Source: Nostoc sp. NIES-3756
GTDB lineage: Bacteria > Cyanobacteriota > Cyanobacteriia > Cyanobacteriales > Nostocaceae
Direction of reading: 5' to 3'
Assembly: GCF_001548375.1 (NCBI RefSeq)
Contig: NZ_AP017295.1
Span: forward strand, 3,196,501-3,260,500
Length of the DNA: 64,000 nt
Below are positions 63,039 to 64,000 of the stretch, in pieces; the stretch's first letter is position 1, and each line of letters starts with the position of its first letter. Made by a program: the position numbers and the translations under genes. Under the pieces are notes generated by a model that saw only the letters and a program-made list of their open reading frames with translations, searched no databases and was not told the origin of the DNA.

Positions 63039-64000
63039 TTACCTCCGCTTCCACCAAATAGCGGCTGCGGCGACTAAACCCAGAAGGGGTAAAACAAAGA
63101 GAGAGGATAATGTTAGAAGATTAGCTTGTGACGTAGATAGGTTCATTCGTCTATTCTTTGATTCTTTAGGACGAATTGAAAGAGGTTGCTGATCTTGCTG
63201 ACTCAGCCAAGTGACTGAGTTAAGAAACACATCCCCGTTTAATTGTTGTTGAAATATATTGTTGGTGACGAAATCTGAGTTTCCTATTACTACTAGCCGT
63301 GATTCGGTAGCTGTTTTTGTGGGTTTGGGTTCAGTTGGGGGAGTTAGTGTAGCACTGGGACTAGCTGGTGTTGTTGGTAATGTTGTGGGTGTGGGACTAG
63401 CTGGTGTTGTTGGTGTAGCTGGTCTAGTTTCACCTCTGGCTAACGGCGATGGTGTAGGTGAAGCAGTGGGACTAGCTTGACTTTGTGCTGTTGGTGATGG
63501 GGTGGGTGAAGCTTGCGGAGTTGGGTTAGATGGGGCTGGTAGTTTTCGGGTTAAAGCCACACCCAATGTTAAAGGCCCTTTCAGGTCTTTTTCTGGGTTA
63601 AACTGCAAATTCTCGTCTTTTAGGTCACTTTCTGCCCAACTATCGGGGTAGGGTTTGGTTTTTAGTAGGGGGGTAGACTCTACGCCAGCTACCGGGGTAA
63701 TTTCTAGTGGTCTGGCTAATTGATAAAAAGAAATACCTTGACCAAACTCTTTTGTAATGGGATGTTGTCCGTAATCTGTAACTATAAGTGTAACCGGGCC
63801 GCGTTGTGAGTCGGTTCCAGAAACATCAACTGCTAAACGGTCATCTAAGCGCACACCCCATTCTTGCAGTAAGCTGTTGAGGTTGGGGTTGGTGCTGGGG
63901 TCAATCATGAGTAGGGCGTTACCCCCACGATTGAGATATTCTTGTAATGCTTTGACTTCAGTATCAAATAATCCGCGTTTGGGGCCAGCGACAATGACAA
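63039..64000 (-). CDS. GldG-like ABC-transport-associated protein (C-terminal part)
   Basis: Partial: the gene runs off the right edge, so only about 320 C-terminal residues are visible. The first visible part reads VIVAGPKRGLFDTEVKALQE then YLNRGGNALLMIDPS, the hallmark of the Gldg/IFT52-like domain. A Pro/Thr/Ser-rich stretch of about 75 residues (coded near 63315-63540) interrupts the domain before ESRLVVIGNSDFVTNN. A C-terminal membrane helix (FVLPLLGLVAAAAIWW) ends in positive residues. In related operons it works with an ABC-2 permease and ATPase and a DUF4340 protein, the last of which is next to it here. Confidence 0.85.
   Translation of the reverse strand, partial: VIVAGPKRGLFDTEVKALQEYLNRGGNALLMIDPSTNPNLNSLLQEWGVRLDDRLAVDVSGTDSQRGPVTLIVTDYGQHPITKEFGQGISFYQLARPLEITPVAGVESTPLLKTKPYPDSWAESDLKDENLQFNPEKDLKGPLTLGVALTRKLPAPSNPTPQASPTPSPTAQSQASPTASPTPSPLARGETRPATPTTPASPTPTTLPTTPASPSATLTPPTEPKPTKTATESRLVVIGNSDFVTNNIFQQQLNGDVFLNSVTWLSQQDQQPLSIRPKESKNRRMNLSTSQANLLTLSSLFVLPLLGLVAAAAIWWKRR

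Overview
The window comes from a filamentous, heterocystous-type cyanobacterium of the Nostoc/Anabaena group. The grounds are dense HIP1 octamers (GCGATCGC) on both strands, heptamer tandem repeats (TAGTCAT, TAATGGG) between genes, families of short palindromic repeats, and gene content: KaiC/KaiB-like proteins, NifJ, hopanoid HpnI/HpnK, TrmFO, and many very large multi-sensor histidine kinases. This assignment is inference from sequence style, not from a search. No rRNA, tRNA or CRISPR array was found.

Layout. 1-3434 (minus): a siderophore/iron ABC importer (two FecCD-type permeases, ATPase, and the start of a substrate-binding lipoprotein cut by the left edge). 3965-9734: single genes (lipase-like hydrolase, polysaccharide deacetylase, VOC-like protein, small membrane protein, GNAT, HpnK-type deacetylase). 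10091-12041: arsenic group (arsC, tyrosine-phosphatase-like gene, arsH) behind an ArsR-type operator. 12093-13739: cyclic-peptide-exporter-type ABC protein. 14395-18506 and 25592-30706: an envelope-polysaccharide neighbourhood (HpnI-like glycosyltransferase, outer-membrane-like protein, DUF3131 protein, tandem DUF3131 protein, BcsA-like glycosyltransferase). This is split by a non-canonical clock module (KaiC-like, two KaiB-like proteins, PAS histidine kinase, divergent response regulator; 18605-25358).

30925-37276 is a partner-switching and phosphorelay block (STAS, receiver-PP2C phosphatase, RsbW-like kinase, 1369-residue hybrid kinase). 37616-42414 holds hemerythrin, a short-chain dehydrogenase, a 56-residue membrane protein, a response regulator and a PAS-CRP fusion. 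42757-45635 is a TetR-controlled detoxification-like cluster with three look-alike operators (tautomerase, thioesterase, four-helix membrane protein, glutathione S-transferase, truncated patatin). 45763-54003 holds a hydrolase, a secreted protein, trmFO, a CBS-PAS hybrid kinase and an AI-2E family protein. 54122-60126 (minus) is a glycolytic/fermentative set: phosphofructokinase, dihydroorotate-dehydrogenase-like protein and NifJ. 60587-64000 holds a small unknown gene, a DUF442 phosphatase, a ZIP transporter, and a DUF4340/GldG-like pair cut by the right edge.

The most striking structure that gene calling does not explain is a family of nested miniature elements at 152-491, 10523-10845, 13984-14302 and (variant) 28428-28660. 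In three copies an inner palindromic element sits in the same hairpin loop of an outer palindromic element. Each inner insertion is flanked by a perfect 11-bp direct repeat that differs from copy to copy, and the inner element is inverted in one copy. This looks like repeated, independent, site-preferring transposition of one miniature element into another.
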